Shown: positions 50,764 to 59,852, counted from the stretch's first letter. The stretch is 64,000 bases of DNA from CALARM01 sp036746235 (GCA_036746235.1 DAIOEN010000002.1:1-64000); one strand, 5' to 3'. Numbers and translations: made by a program. The notes: generated by a model not told the origin, from the sequence alone.

Positions 50764-53553
50764 TTATTTCTTTTTTTTAGTTCCTTTTCTCTTATTAGAA
50801 GATTTCTTCCTGCTATCCAGTTTTCTCTTTAATGAAGAAGTATATTCATGTAAACTTCTCGTATAATTCTCATTGTAAGGAGCAAGTTCTATAGCTCTCT
50901 TTACAGCTTCTACAGCCCAGTCAAACTTGCCAAGACTGTAATAGGCAAGGGATAGATTATAATGGGCATTGGCAAAATCAGGGTTTTCTTCCAGAGCTAT
51001 TTTATATTCCTTTATGGCAAGATTGAATTTTCCCCTGTTATAGTACACACAGCCCAGATTATTATGGGCCAGAGAAAAATCAGGGTCAAGTTCTATGGCT
51101 CTCTTATGATATTCCATGGCCTCATCAAGATTTCCCATACAATAATAAACCTCTCCCAGAGTATTATAAACTTTAGGATTGGCGGGAAATAATTGAAGGG
51201 ATTTATTGTAAGCCTCAATAGCCTCTTTAAAGAGCCTCAATTTTTGATAGGCATTTCCAAGATTGGAATAAGCAAGATCATATAAAGGATTGAGCTCTAT
51301 GGCTTTTTTATAATATTCAATAGATTTTTCCGATGATCCATGATTACAGTAATAACATCCAAGGTTATTATATGCTACAGGATAATATGGGGCAAGCTCA
51401 ATAGCTTTTTCATAATGTTCCCTTGCTTCGTCCACAAGTTCACAGCTATATAAAAACTCACCGTAACTGTTGTGGAGAAAAGCCTGATCCGGATTTTTTT
51501 CAAAGGCCATTCTATAAATTTTCCTGGCTTCTGCCGTTTTGCCAAGTTTATAATATGACAGAGCCAGATTTTCCCAGGCAATCATATAAGCAGGTGATAG
51601 TTCTACTGTTTTCTGATAATATTCTATGGCCCTGGGATAGTCCTGAAAGTTATAATAAGTAGTTCCCAGGTTATTATAAGCCAGATAATAGGACGGATCA
51701 AGCTGGATGGCTTTTTTATAATACTTAATTGCCCGTTCTATATCTGATTGTTCATAGTATATTTCACCGAGATTTCTATAAATAAATGCATCTGTAATAC
51801 CAAGATCAATAAGTATGTTATATTCTTCTATGGATTTATCAAGTTCTCTTAATCTGTAATAAATAGAAGCAAGATTCAAATGAGCAAGAGCAAATTTCTC
51901 ATTTAATTCTATGGCCTTTTTATACTGCAGACCTGCTTCCTGAAGTTTATCCTGCCTGAAATAAACACAGCCAAGATTATTATAGGCCATAGAGAAGGTT
52001 CCATCCAGTTCTATAGCTTTCTTAAACTCCTCTTCTGCCTCGGTAAGTTTCTCAAACTGTAAATAAAGCTGTCCCAGCTTGTTATGAATGGAAGGAACAG
52101 AAGGGGAAATCTCCAGAGCTTTCGTATAGTTTTCCAGTGACAGTTCGAAATTTCCCATTTCATAATAAATCTTACCAAGTCCTCCGTAAGCTACTGTATC
52201 GCAGGGATCATATTCAATTAATTTTTTATATTCTTCAATAGCAAGTTCTGTCTGTCCCTGGTTTCTATAGGCCAGAGCTATATTTCTCCTTATAACCGCA
52301 CAGTCCGGTTCTATTTCCAGGGCTTTTTCAAAATATTCTATGGCTGATTGAATATCATTCTGTTCATAAAGTATGAGAGCTAGATCATTATAGGCCATTG
52401 ATGAATCAGGCTCCAGATCGATTAATTTCTTATATTCTTCAATGGCAAGATCTATTTTTTTCTGTTCATAATAAAGATTGGCCAGATTTCTATGGGTCTC
52501 TACGAGATCGGGTTCTATATGAAGGGCTCTCTTATATTCTATGAGGGCTTCATCAATTCTGCCCTGACGGTAATAAACAAGGCCGAGATTATTCCGTATC
52601 ATTCCGTCTTCATTTAATTCCATAGCCAGAGTATACTGTGCTATAGAATCATCATATTTTTCCATTAAATAATACGTATATCCAAGATCATTATGTATGG
52701 ACGGATCATCAGGAGATAACTCTATAGCTTTTTTGTAATGTTCCACAGCTTCTTCATACTGGCCGAAAGCACGGTAGGTACAGGCAAGATTATAATAAGT
52801 AATAGCATAATCAGGCCTTATTTCTATGGACTTTTTATAATTCTCCAGTGATAAATCTCTGTTTCCCAGTTCCAGATAGGTAAGGCCAAGATTATTATAA
52901 GCAGACGCCAGTGCAGGATCCCATTCTATAGCTTTCTTATACGCTTCTATAGCTTCATCATATTTTCCCTCATTATAAAGTATAAGACCTTTTGAATTAT
53001 ACTCTATGGCTTTCGATGCTTTTTCTTCTATCTCTTTGAGCCTTGCATCGACAATCTTATTGTAAAGGTCTGTTTTCACAGTGTAGAGAGATTCATAAGG
53101 TATATCATAAAGTTCAGTCACAGAACCTCTGATAGAACTTCTTACAGGTTCTTCCTGACAATCATGTTCTCTGTAAGACAGAAAAGGAGAAACATTTATA
53201 TGGGGTGGAAGAGGCAGATTATGAAAATAGGCATATTTTGTGCTTTCAAAAAAACACCTGTTACAGCGATATATATATACTTTAGAAGGAATATTCGGAG
53301 CAACAGGATTTTGAACAGCTTCAGACCTGTCTTCCTGTTCCGAAGTTTCACACGTCTTAACTGTTTCTGCTACTGCTCCACGAAAAACCTTTCCATGAGG
53401 TTCTTCTGTTTTAAAATATCCATCTAACCTGCGTAAAAATTGTTCCTTTATTTTTCTGAATTCGGGAAGACTTTCTTTACGGGCAAGTAAAAGTTCTTTT
53501 TTTATAGATTTATTTCCACAGGCAGGACATCTGCCAAATAAAGTTCCTAACAT
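50764..53553 (-). CDS. Giant TPR protein with N-terminal zinc ribbons
   Basis: The 929-residue protein starts with a CPACG motif and has CNRC near residue 95; these could bind zinc as split ribbons. Residues about 170-900 form roughly 21 TPR units in near-perfect 34-residue register (for example ASAYNNLGLTYLELGNRDLSLENYKKSIEIRP). The tail is very basic (KRKLDSRKKSSNKRKGTKKKK). No signal peptide is seen. It looks like a cytoplasmic superhelical scaffold that may bind nucleic acid or acidic surfaces through the tail. AGGGGAAATTAT precedes ATG 53553. It is downstream of an Hfq-like gene. Confidence 0.9.
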   Translation of the reverse strand: MLGTLFGRCPACGNKSIKKELLLARKESLPEFRKIKEQFLRRLDGYFKTEEPHGKVFRGAVAETVKTCETSEQEDRSEAVQNPVAPNIPSKVYIYRCNRCFFESTKYAYFHNLPLPPHINVSPFLSYREHDCQEEPVRSSIRGSVTELYDIPYESLYTVKTDLYNKIVDARLKEIEEKASKAIEYNSKGLILYNEGKYDEAIEAYKKAIEWDPALASAYNNLGLTYLELGNRDLSLENYKKSIEIRPDYAITYYNLACTYRAFGQYEEAVEHYKKAIELSPDDPSIHNDLGYTYYLMEKYDDSIAQYTLAMELNEDGMIRNNLGLVYYRQGRIDEALIEYKRALHIEPDLVETHRNLANLYYEQKKIDLAIEEYKKLIDLEPDSSMAYNDLALILYEQNDIQSAIEYFEKALEIEPDCAVIRRNIALAYRNQGQTELAIEEYKKLIEYDPCDTVAYGGLGKIYYEMGNFELSLENYTKALEISPSVPSIHNKLGQLYLQFEKLTEAEEEFKKAIELDGTFSMAYNNLGCVYFRQDKLQEAGLQYKKAIELNEKFALAHLNLASIYYRLRELDKSIEEYNILIDLGITDAFIYRNLGEIYYEQSDIERAIKYYKKAIQLDPSYYLAYNNLGTTYYNFQDYPRAIEYYQKTVELSPAYMIAWENLALSYYKLGKTAEARKIYRMAFEKNPDQAFLHNSYGEFLYSCELVDEAREHYEKAIELAPYYPVAYNNLGCYYCNHGSSEKSIEYYKKAIELNPLYDLAYSNLGNAYQKLRLFKEAIEAYNKSLQLFPANPKVYNTLGEVYYCMGNLDEAMEYHKRAIELDPDFSLAHNNLGCVYYNRGKFNLAIKEYKIALEENPDFANAHYNLSLAYYSLGKFDWAVEAVKRAIELAPYNENYTRSLHEYTSSLKRKLDSRKKSSNKRKGTKKKK

Positions 53554-53619
53554 ATAATTTCCCCTAAAAATAATTTAAATAAAAATATGAGTCTATTGTC
53601 TTTAGAAGGGGAAAACATA

Positions 53620-53877
53620 TCAGCAGGTAAGATATCCTTTAATAGCGTGTCTATATATAAGGCATTCCTTATCATCTGAAATTGAAAGTTTTATATTCCA
53701 TCTGTCAAACCATTTAATACGGCCCTTCATCTTCTCTCCGTCTCTGAAAATAATCTCTATATTTTTATTATTTTCTATAAGGTCATTAAAAAATTTATTA
53801 GTCAGATGTTCCGCATCAATCTGAGGCTCTTTATCCTGTTTGACTTCAGTCTTTTCTGTTTCACAGGTTTCAGTCAT
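53620..53877 (-). CDS. Hfq/Sm-like RNA-binding protein
   Basis: The 85-residue protein matches the Hfq fold. After a 22-residue acidic tail come a helix (NKFFNDLIENN), the Sm1 strand region (EIIFRDGEKMKGRIKWFDRWNIKL) and the Sm2 strand CLIYRHAIKGYL, whose YRHA corresponds to the YKHA motif of Hfq. It would form a ring that binds RNA and could assist small RNA pairing. The acidic N-terminal extension and C-terminal Cys are unusual. AAAGGATATTATA precedes ATG 53877. It ends 67 bases upstream of the giant TPR gene. Confidence 0.82.
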   Translation of the reverse strand: MTETCETEKTEVKQDKEPQIDAEHLTNKFFNDLIENNKNIEIIFRDGEKMKGRIKWFDRWNIKLSISDDKECLIYRHAIKGYLTC

Positions 53878-53969
53878 TATAATATCCTTTCTAACCTGAA
53901 ATAATACGTAATGAAATTCTCAAATTCTACAAGAAATAGAAAATTCCTTTTATAAGAATCTATTGTTTA

Positions 53970-54725
53970 TCAGGGGCATGTTCTGGTAAAAGGGACTTCA
54001 TTTCTATCTAAAAAAATGGACAGACAGGTTCCGGGTATTACAAGAGACAGAGGATTTTCCTTTTTAGATGAAGAACCAACACTACCTGTAGCATAAATGA
54101 GGCCCGTAAGATTACCTGCCGTATCAAACATGCCGGAACCGGAACTTCCCGGTTTTATATCCATTCTGAATCCCATAACCTGCCTGTCTTTATCATTTAA
54201 TACCTTATAAATCAATCTCCCTGAAGATATACTATTCCATGGATCTTCCGGATTTACCGATGCATAATAAAATTCCTGTCCACTGTAGGTACCGCTGTTA
54301 TCAACTGTTGTAACTATATTAAAATTACATTTTTCATATGGTTGTATTAAAGCTAAATCACGCCACTTATCAATATCTATTACCCTGGCGGGAAAAGATT
54401 TCTTTTTCCCCTTACATAATAATACAACTGTTATGGAATCTGCCACTTTCCCTTCCGATATACCACAGGAACTGGCTGTTTCACTGCTTACGGAAATACA
54501 ATGGTAACATGTAAGAATATGTCCCCGGGGTGAAACAAGAACTCCGAGAGAATTACTCTGTTCTACAGGGACAGATGTTCTGTTTTTTACAACGGTCCAG
54601 AACATGTCAAGTCTGACAATGGAATTATTGATTATATCAGTAGTTTCGTCAGCAGAACTTATAGTCATAGACAGAGAAAAAATTAATAATATAAATATAA
54701 TGACTGTGCAAAGTAATTTATTCAT
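53970..54725 (-). CDS. Secreted trypsin-like serine protease
   Basis: After a signal peptide (TVIIFILLIFSLSMTISSA) the 251-residue protein shows a trypsin-fold catalytic triad: His in TCYHCI, Asp in RDLALIQ and Ser in GSSGSGMFD. It lacks a PDZ domain, so it is not a classical DegP. Several Cys may form disulfides outside the cytoplasm. AAAGGTAATTATTAG precedes ATG 54725. It lies upstream of the Hfq-like gene on the same strand with a gap of 92 bases. Substrates are unknown. Confidence 0.9.
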   Translation of the reverse strand: MNKLLCTVIIFILLIFSLSMTISSADETTDIINNSIVRLDMFWTVVKNRTSVPVEQSNSLGVLVSPRGHILTCYHCISVSSETASSCGISEGKVADSITVVLLCKGKKKSFPARVIDIDKWRDLALIQPYEKCNFNIVTTVDNSGTYSGQEFYYASVNPEDPWNSISSGRLIYKVLNDKDRQVMGFRMDIKPGSSGSGMFDTAGNLTGLIYATGSVGSSSKKENPLSLVIPGTCLSIFLDRNEVPFTRTCP

Positions 54726-54784
54726 CTAATAATTACCTTTCATTAAAACTTAACGCCACCATAACGAGTTGTTTAAAGCTGATG

Positions 54785-54832
54785 GTTGAGAATTGAGATT
54801 AACCTTAAACTCTCAACTCCCAACTCTCAACT
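54785..54832. repeat. Tandem and inverted CTCAACTC repeat
   Basis: GTTGAGAATTGAGATT and CTCTCAACTCCCAACTCTCA are approximately inverted, and the latter is a tandem of CAACTC(C/T) units. It lies between the protease gene and the interrupted membrane gene. Confidence 0.65.
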
Positions 54833-54868
54833 TTATAATAATTTAACGAGAATGGACATTTTTATATA

Positions 54869-55975
54869 TTATTGGCTGACAAAATCTTCGTGATAACATT
54901 CAGAAAAGTCAAGGCCTGTTTCGGGAAAATTCTCCAGAAAACACAGTGCATAAAACCTGAAAAAAGTATGAATCGGAATAAATGGAACAAGAAATAAATA
55001 GGAAATTGCCATAATTATACAGAATATTAAGAGACTTCCAATAATACCTGCTACGATTCCGATCGTAACATTTTTCATAAAGAGAAACACAATACCTATG
55101 CCGATACCCACTGCTATGATTATAAGAGGAATATACACTACAGCCAGCGCTATAACAGTCAGGATGAATATAATAATACCGAGAAAAGCACCTGCTGCGG
55201 CAAAAGCAATTTTCAGGGCATAATAAATGAGAAACTGAAATGGATAGTTCAGTATTAATCTCATAAGAAAACCTGTAGAACCTGCTATTCCCATATCTCT
55301 GGCATAAGAAATAGGACAGGAAAAATCATAGGTCAGAGAATATATAATACTCGATATTATAACAAGTATGAAAAAAGCTACAAAAGAAAGTATAAAATTC
55401 GGAATAATAGCCCAGATTGCAAGAGTAGCATCAGGTTTCTCTATTATATGCCAGATATGCAAAAAAAGGGGAATAAATATAATGATTGTGAGGATAAAAA
55501 GCACTGTTCCGACCAGGATATTAAAAAGAAACAGAGAAAAACCTTTGCTTTTATTACTGTTAAAACTTCTTACTATAGAAACATGTCTCTGTATTAATGA
55601 TTCCATAAATACAAAAAACATATTGGCTCTTATATAAGAAATCAAGAAAGAAATAGCAGTCAGTATTATAATAGAAAGAGCGATTAAAACATAAATCAAG
55701 ATACTGTGATCCTTATAAAATGTCTGTAAATGTTCTATATTCTGTCTCAGACCCTCTGAGACGTTATCAGATGACCCTCACCCTCCGCCATCACCGCTAC
55801 TGCCGGCACTGTTACCACCACCGCTGCTGCCACAGCTACCTGCTGCCTGTTGTAATACTCCTCCAAGAAACCCTGCCAGGCTTAATTCAAGCAATTTCCT
55901 CCAGCTGAATGGCTTCAGAAAAAAAAGTTTTGTTCTTCTGAAAGCCTCATACATAGCTTTCTCTGCATAAAGCAT
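54869..55975 (-). pseudogene. Multi-pass membrane protein (DUF7544/DUF4013-like) interrupted by an in-frame TGA
   Basis: Codons from ATG 55975 give 65 residues: MLYAEKAMYEAFRRTKLFFL, a helix and a Gly/Ser-rich linker ending GDGGG. A TGA at 55778-55780 follows, and the same frame then continues for 32 more codons into a TTG-started stretch of 276 residues (54869-55699) with about six membrane helices. The N-terminal AxxxAFxRTKxxxxxPF pattern plus Gly-rich linker and later helices belong together in family members, so this is one gene of 368 sense codons split by TGA. No frameshift is needed. Options are a nonsense mutation, readthrough, or selenocysteine; a perfect 8-bp hairpin with GGG loop lies 23 bases downstream of the TGA (55744-55762). 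The downstream TTG has AAGGAT nearby and could be translated alone. Confidence 0.65.
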
Positions 55976-56060
55976 TTAGAGAAGCACCTCCTTAAAATTC
56001 AGTTATCAGTTATATTATTATGTAATAAATCATCTTCACTGCTCACTGTTCACTTCCCTT

Positions 56061-57074
56061 CTACCACCAGAAGGGATAAAAATCATCTGCTTTACTTTTA
56101 GTAAGATTCTTAAGTCCTGAACCGTTAAAATTCATTATATAAATATCCCATGAGCCGCTTCTGTCAGAAGCAAAAACTATTTTATTTCCGTCGGGAGACC
56201 ATACGGGAGTGGTATCTTCTCCCGGATCTTCCGTAAGATTTGTTCTGTACCATCGATCCCATTTTCTATCCCAGGTAATTCTATAAATTTCTTTATTTCC
56301 ATGTTCACAGGAAACATAAAGTATGGAATACCCGTCAGGAGACCACTTTGGAGCAGCTTCTTTATCACATTTTTTATCCATAACACAGGGAGAATATCCC
56401 TGTGATGAAATTATCTGTAAATCTGCGAATTCCTGATGATGGGTAAGGAAAACAATATCTCTGCCATCAGGAGCGAAAGAGGGGAAATAATCATCATCTT
56501 CACTGCTGGTCAAACGGTTCAGAGATTTTCCGGCAGGTGTCATGGTATAAATTTCATTATTTCCTTTTATCCATGATTCAAAAACAATTAATTTCCCATC
56601 TTTTGACCAGTCAGGATTACCGTCATAAACATTGTTTTTCGTAAGTCTCACTTTTTTTGAATTACCGATGGTCATAACATAAATCTCAGGATTACCGTCT
56701 CCGTCTGTTTCATAAATGATTTTTTTACCGTCAGGAGACCAGCAGAAGGAAGGCTCATAATCATAGGCCTGGTTGTTAGTAAGTCTTTCAGGCTCTATGC
56801 CATTTTTCTGCATAATATAAATATCAGGATTACCGCCTCTTGTGGAAATAAAACCTATGTATTTGCCGTCAGGAGAACCGGCAGGCATAGAATCCGATTC
56901 ATCGTTATCTGAAAGTCTCGTCCTGGAAGAACCATTCTGTTTCATGGAATAAATATCATAATTTCCGTTTAAATCCGTAACATAAAGTATGACATCTGGT
57001 CTTTTTGCCGCTCCCAGAGAAATAGAACATATGAGAGAAAAGATAATAAGAAAACATATAAAATTTTTCATCAT
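56061..57074 (-). CDS. Exported TolB-like beta-propeller protein
   Basis: A signal peptide (FICFLIIFSLICSISLGAA) precedes six PD40/WD40-like blades with SPDGKYIGFIST, CWSPDGKKIIYET and VWSPDGNKIVFASD motifs. The 337-residue protein resembles the propeller part of TolB and of the 48681-50111 protein. It probably binds a partner outside the membrane. GGAGATTTTT precedes tandem ATGs at 57074. The first ATG overlaps the TGA stop of the upstream membrane zinc-ribbon gene, so translation is coupled. Confidence 0.9.
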   Translation of the reverse strand: MMKNFICFLIIFSLICSISLGAAKRPDVILYVTDLNGNYDIYSMKQNGSSRTRLSDNDESDSMPAGSPDGKYIGFISTRGGNPDIYIMQKNGIEPERLTNNQAYDYEPSFCWSPDGKKIIYETDGDGNPEIYVMTIGNSKKVRLTKNNVYDGNPDWSKDGKLIVFESWIKGNNEIYTMTPAGKSLNRLTSSEDDDYFPSFAPDGRDIVFLTHHQEFADLQIISSQGYSPCVMDKKCDKEAAPKWSPDGYSILYVSCEHGNKEIYRITWDRKWDRWYRTNLTEDPGEDTTPVWSPDGNKIVFASDRSGSWDIYIMNFNGSGLKNLTKSKADDFYPFWW

Positions 57075-57535
57075 AAAAATCTCCTATTTATCAGGTAATA
57101 AGGGCAAAAATTTAATTTTTTTTTAATTTCCTGTTTTTTTAAGACCTTCTTTTCACGGGCAAGATTGACAAAATTATAGGAACATCTGTAACAGAAAATA
57201 TCTCTTCTGGCAGTTCTTTCAAAACAATCAGGACACTGATTTTTCGGCATGGGAGAACGAAGAAAAAAATATAATATCCATCCTGCCACAGGCAAAAGTA
57301 CTGCCACATAAGCCCATAGAAGAGCCCACATGTTTCTGTTCCTGGCATCTTTATATATGGACATGGCTACCCACAGGATAAGAAAAACACCTGTAATTTC
57401 TATTAACGTAATAAGCTTTTCCATGTACATCATGCTCCAACGATCCAATTCACTCATTCCGCCGGATGTGCAAATCGCATCCTGTGTAACATAACCTGAG
57501 TCAAACAACAGTCCGGTAGAAAAAACTGCACACAC
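57071..57535 (-). CDS. Membrane protein with two helices and zinc ribbon
   Basis: Two hydrophobic helices (LIEITGVFLILWVAMSIY and LWAYVAVLLPVAGWILYFFL) flank a KDARNRNM loop and are followed by a zinc ribbon (CPDCFERTARRDIFCYRC). The same module heads the methyltransferase at 31918-32901. The 154-residue frame begins at a GTG; ATG at about 57457 or 57422 is also possible (GGAG lies near the latter), so the first 25-38 residues are uncertain. It overlaps the TolB-like gene by 4 bases. Confidence 0.75.
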   Translation of the reverse strand: MCAVFSTGLLFDSGYVTQDAICTSGGMSELDRWSMMYMEKLITLIEITGVFLILWVAMSIYKDARNRNMWALLWAYVAVLLPVAGWILYFFLRSPMPKNQCPDCFERTARRDIFCYRCSYNFVNLAREKKVLKKQEIKKKLNFCPYYLINRRFL

Positions 57536-57538
57536 TCT

Positions 57539-57568
57539 TATGGTAAACTATAACAATATTTTACCATA
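57539..57568. promoter_or_regulatory. Dyad upstream of the zinc-ribbon/TolB-like operon
   Basis: TATGGTAAA (57539-57547) and TTTACCATA (57560-57568) are exact inverted arms 12 bases apart, immediately upstream of the minus-strand operon. This is a plausible operator. Confidence 0.45.
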
Positions 57569-57668
57569 AGAAGGAACTATTTAAAATAACTTTTATAAAA
57601 CCTTTATGATCTTTATTAGTAATTCTCATACCATGTAACATAACAGGACTCACAAATCAAAAAAAATA

Positions 57669-57793
57669 GTAAGCGTTCAGCATTTAGCTATCAGCTATCA
57701 GCTAAAGATTACAGGCTCTGATTATATAAAATGACATTTACTATGTAATTCTAATAAAAGCTGACTGCTCACTGCTGATAGCTGAACGCTTAC
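57669..57793. mobile_element. 125-bp MITE-like repeat with GTAAGCGTTCAGC ends
   Basis: GTAAGCGTTCAGC (57669-57681) and GCTGAACGCTTAC (57781-57793) are exact inverted ends. Next to them are imperfect tandem units such as GCTATCA in the left arm and CTGCTCA in the right. It lies in the 519-base spacer 57536-58054, which has no gene. Confidence 0.65.
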
Positions 57794-57935
57794 CAAAAAA
57801 TATATATGCAGGTTATAAAACATCGAACTTCTATCGTGTGTAACTGCCATGACCGTTTCGCTCAAAACATGAGAATCTATTCCCTCTTCCCTCTTCACCC
57901 TTCATGATTCTCACACAAATCTTTTACATACAGAA

Positions 57936-57958
57936 TATGTAGGAAAAATTCCTACATA
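57936..57958. promoter_or_regulatory. Perfect dyad upstream of the GNAT-like gene
   Basis: TATGTAGGAA and TTCCTACATA are exact inverted arms with a 3-base centre, ending 17 bases before the -35 element. This is a good repressor or activator operator candidate. Confidence 0.55.
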
Positions 57959-57975
57959 CATGGTAAAAAATGCTA

Positions 57976-58004
57976 TTGTAAAATCTCCTTTTTTCTGATA
58001 TTAT
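57976..58004 (+). promoter_or_regulatory. Sigma-70-type promoter of the GNAT-like gene
   Basis: TTGTAA (57976-57981) and TATTAT (57999-58004) are 17 bases apart, about 50 bases before ATG 58055. Confidence 0.6.
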
Positions 58005-58054
58005 TCTCTTATTGTTTTCTTAGATTACAAAAAATTCAGTAGGAGGTTTGCAAC

Positions 58055-58780
58055 ATGTTAGTTCAAACACCATGCAAAGTTTCTCAGGAGAAAGTAACTT
58101 TTGATGTAAAAGAATTAGAAGCGATTCTCAGTGCTCCTGCCATGGATTTAACACCATATCCTCCGGCAGCAGTCACGCTCAAAGACGGACGTACCATGCT
58201 TATAAAGCAGGCAAATAAAGAAGATGCACCAAAACTTCTGGCTTATCTTAAAAAATTACTTGATGTAGAGCATGATTTCTATGATATCGTAGGAGCAAGG
58301 GTCTATGCGGAAATACTCGGATGGTACAGAAATAGACTGAAAGATCCCTATACACTCGTAGGACTTATAGACGGAGAATGTGTCGGTTTTGCAAACGGCA
58401 GACTCATGGATGAAGATGTAAATATAAGTCTTCATACACTGGCATTTGCAAGGGGCAACAGAATAGGCGCCATTATGTACTATGCAAAATGCGAATATAC
58501 CTTCGAGATTTTAAACCAGGAAGAATTCTGGGCCACCTATGAAAGTTACAACGGCCTTAAGAGATGGGGTATAGGAATGGCACAGCCTTCCTATCCATGG
58601 CCTGATTACCAGCATGAACTCGGCGGAGCAAGAGTATATTACGTAACGAAAAAATACTGGGAAAAGGTAGTAAAGAATTACATGCTTGAAATGACAGGCT
58701 GTAAACTTGTAAGACCTGTTCCCGAAGAACTGATGAAAAAGAATGAAAACTTCTTTATGCCTGCAGAAGTAATGGTTTAA
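58055..58780 (+). CDS. GNAT-like acetyltransferase-fold protein
   Basis: The 241-residue protein has a GNAT-like start (KDGRTMLIKQANKEDAPKLLAYL) and a strand-turn segment (YTLVGLIDGECVGFANGRL). The canonical acetyl-CoA loop (R/QxxGxG/A) reads only ARGNRIGAIMYY here, so activity is uncertain. TAGGAGG lies 9 bases before the ATG. A clear promoter, dyad operator and strong terminator make it an autonomous, regulated unit. The exact substrate is unknown. Confidence 0.7.
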   Translation: MLVQTPCKVSQEKVTFDVKELEAILSAPAMDLTPYPPAAVTLKDGRTMLIKQANKEDAPKLLAYLKKLLDVEHDFYDIVGARVYAEILGWYRNRLKDPYTLVGLIDGECVGFANGRLMDEDVNISLHTLAFARGNRIGAIMYYAKCEYTFEILNQEEFWATYESYNGLKRWGIGMAQPSYPWPDYQHELGGARVYYVTKKYWEKVVKNYMLEMTGCKLVRPVPEELMKKNENFFMPAEVMV

Positions 58781-58799
58781 ATATACCGGTAAATACGAT

Positions 58800-58838
58800 A
58801 AATAAAGGCTTTAGCGCAGGTTAAAGCCTTTATTTTTT
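58800..58838 (+). terminator. Intrinsic terminator of the GNAT-like gene
   Basis: AATAAAGGCTTTA and TAAAGCCTTTA pair around GCGCAGGT and are followed by a T tract. Confidence 0.9.
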
Positions 58839-58889
58839 ACGTTAAAAAAAGTGGCAGAAAAACATCTTTCCTAAATGGAATCTAAAAAA

Positions 58890-59516
58890 TTAACGGTGAC
58901 ACCTTTTATTATGGTCAGCAATAATAAAATCTGCAGCAGCCTTGAAATCTTTTACCATAACATCAGGTTTTATATCCACCTTTTTATCCTTGCATCCAGA
59001 GCCTGTTTCAAGTCCTATACTTACTACCTGCGGATCTGCCTTCTCCCCTGCCGATATGTCCGTAGTCATATCTCCTACCATATAGGATTTGGTGAGATCT
59101 ATACCATGTTCTTCTGCAGCTTTCAGCAACATGCCGGGATTGGGTTTTCTCAGAGGATCTGTCTTATCATTGGTAGAAGCAAAATATATGGCATCAATAT
59201 CTCCGCCTGAGCTTCTTATATCCTGTAGCATTTTATCATCAATCTCTTTAAGTTGTTCCACAGTCATAAAACCTGCCCCTATACCACCCTGATTTGTTAC
59301 AAGAATTTTAAGAAGGTCCGTCTGTTTTGTAAGCTCTGCAAGTCCATCTTTTGCCTGGTCAAATAATACAAGATCTTCCGGTTTATTTACCGGAAGATAA
59401 CTGCCGTCAGGCTTGTTGCTTACATTGAGAGTGCCGTCTCTATCCATAAAAACTGCAGCTTTATTATGAAAACTCTTTCCTGATAAAGGAATCACCTCTT
59501 TAATAATGTAACGCAT
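58890..59516 (-). CDS. HAD-IIIA phosphatase (GmhB/histidinol-phosphatase-like)
   Basis: The 208-residue protein shows HAD motif I FMDRDGTLN, motif II ILVTNQGGIGAG, the motif III Lys in RKPNPGML and motif IV MVGDMTTDI. This matches the GmhB family that dephosphorylates heptose bisphosphate or histidinol phosphate. The zinc-binding Cys cluster of typical GmhB is missing; the loop reads YFASTNDKTDPLRKPNPG. Its substrate may thus differ. The start is uncertain: ATG 59516 has no good Shine-Dalgarno. Confidence 0.85.
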   Translation of the reverse strand: MRYIIKEVIPLSGKSFHNKAAVFMDRDGTLNVSNKPDGSYLPVNKPEDLVLFDQAKDGLAELTKQTDLLKILVTNQGGIGAGFMTVEQLKEIDDKMLQDIRSSGGDIDAIYFASTNDKTDPLRKPNPGMLLKAAEEHGIDLTKSYMVGDMTTDISAGEKADPQVVSIGLETGSGCKDKKVDIKPDVMVKDFKAAADFIIADHNKRCHR

Positions 59517-59852
59517 AAAGCGTTAACAATAATTGTTTTATCTTCACATTGTCACATTAATTGATTTGATAAAAAAGTTCTTAGCACTTAGTACCGCTAC
59601 AAATAAGTTCGTAACCATTTTATCAGCTTCTGCCTGACAGGCTCTTACGAAGAAAAATAATTTGCCTTATATCATTTGTTTTACAGACAATAAATTAACC
59701 CTTATTTAATTTTTAATTCTATAGAAAAAACTAATTGCTAACAGTTAATTGCTTTTTTGTTAAATATACAAAGTCGAGTTATATTAAAATAATAAATATA
59801 AAGCAATATAAAGTCAATATAAAATATGTTAAGTTTTTGTTAATTTCACTGA
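59517..59852. other. AT-rich spacer with family C repeat
   Basis: The repeat CACTTAGTACCGCTACAAAT with following AAGTTCGTAACC (59585-59616) matches 45793-45823. The rest is AT-rich without gene. Confidence 0.5.

Noticed and set aside
50764..53553. Possible CRISPR or satellite array because of regular DNA repeats
   Set aside because: The 102-base periodicity is explained by 34-residue TPR codons; the copies are degenerate and coding.
54869..55699. The membrane gene as a complete independent gene starting at TTG
   Set aside because: The upstream 65 codons are in the same frame and have the family's N-terminal motif, so one interrupted gene is more likely, although internal initiation cannot be excluded.
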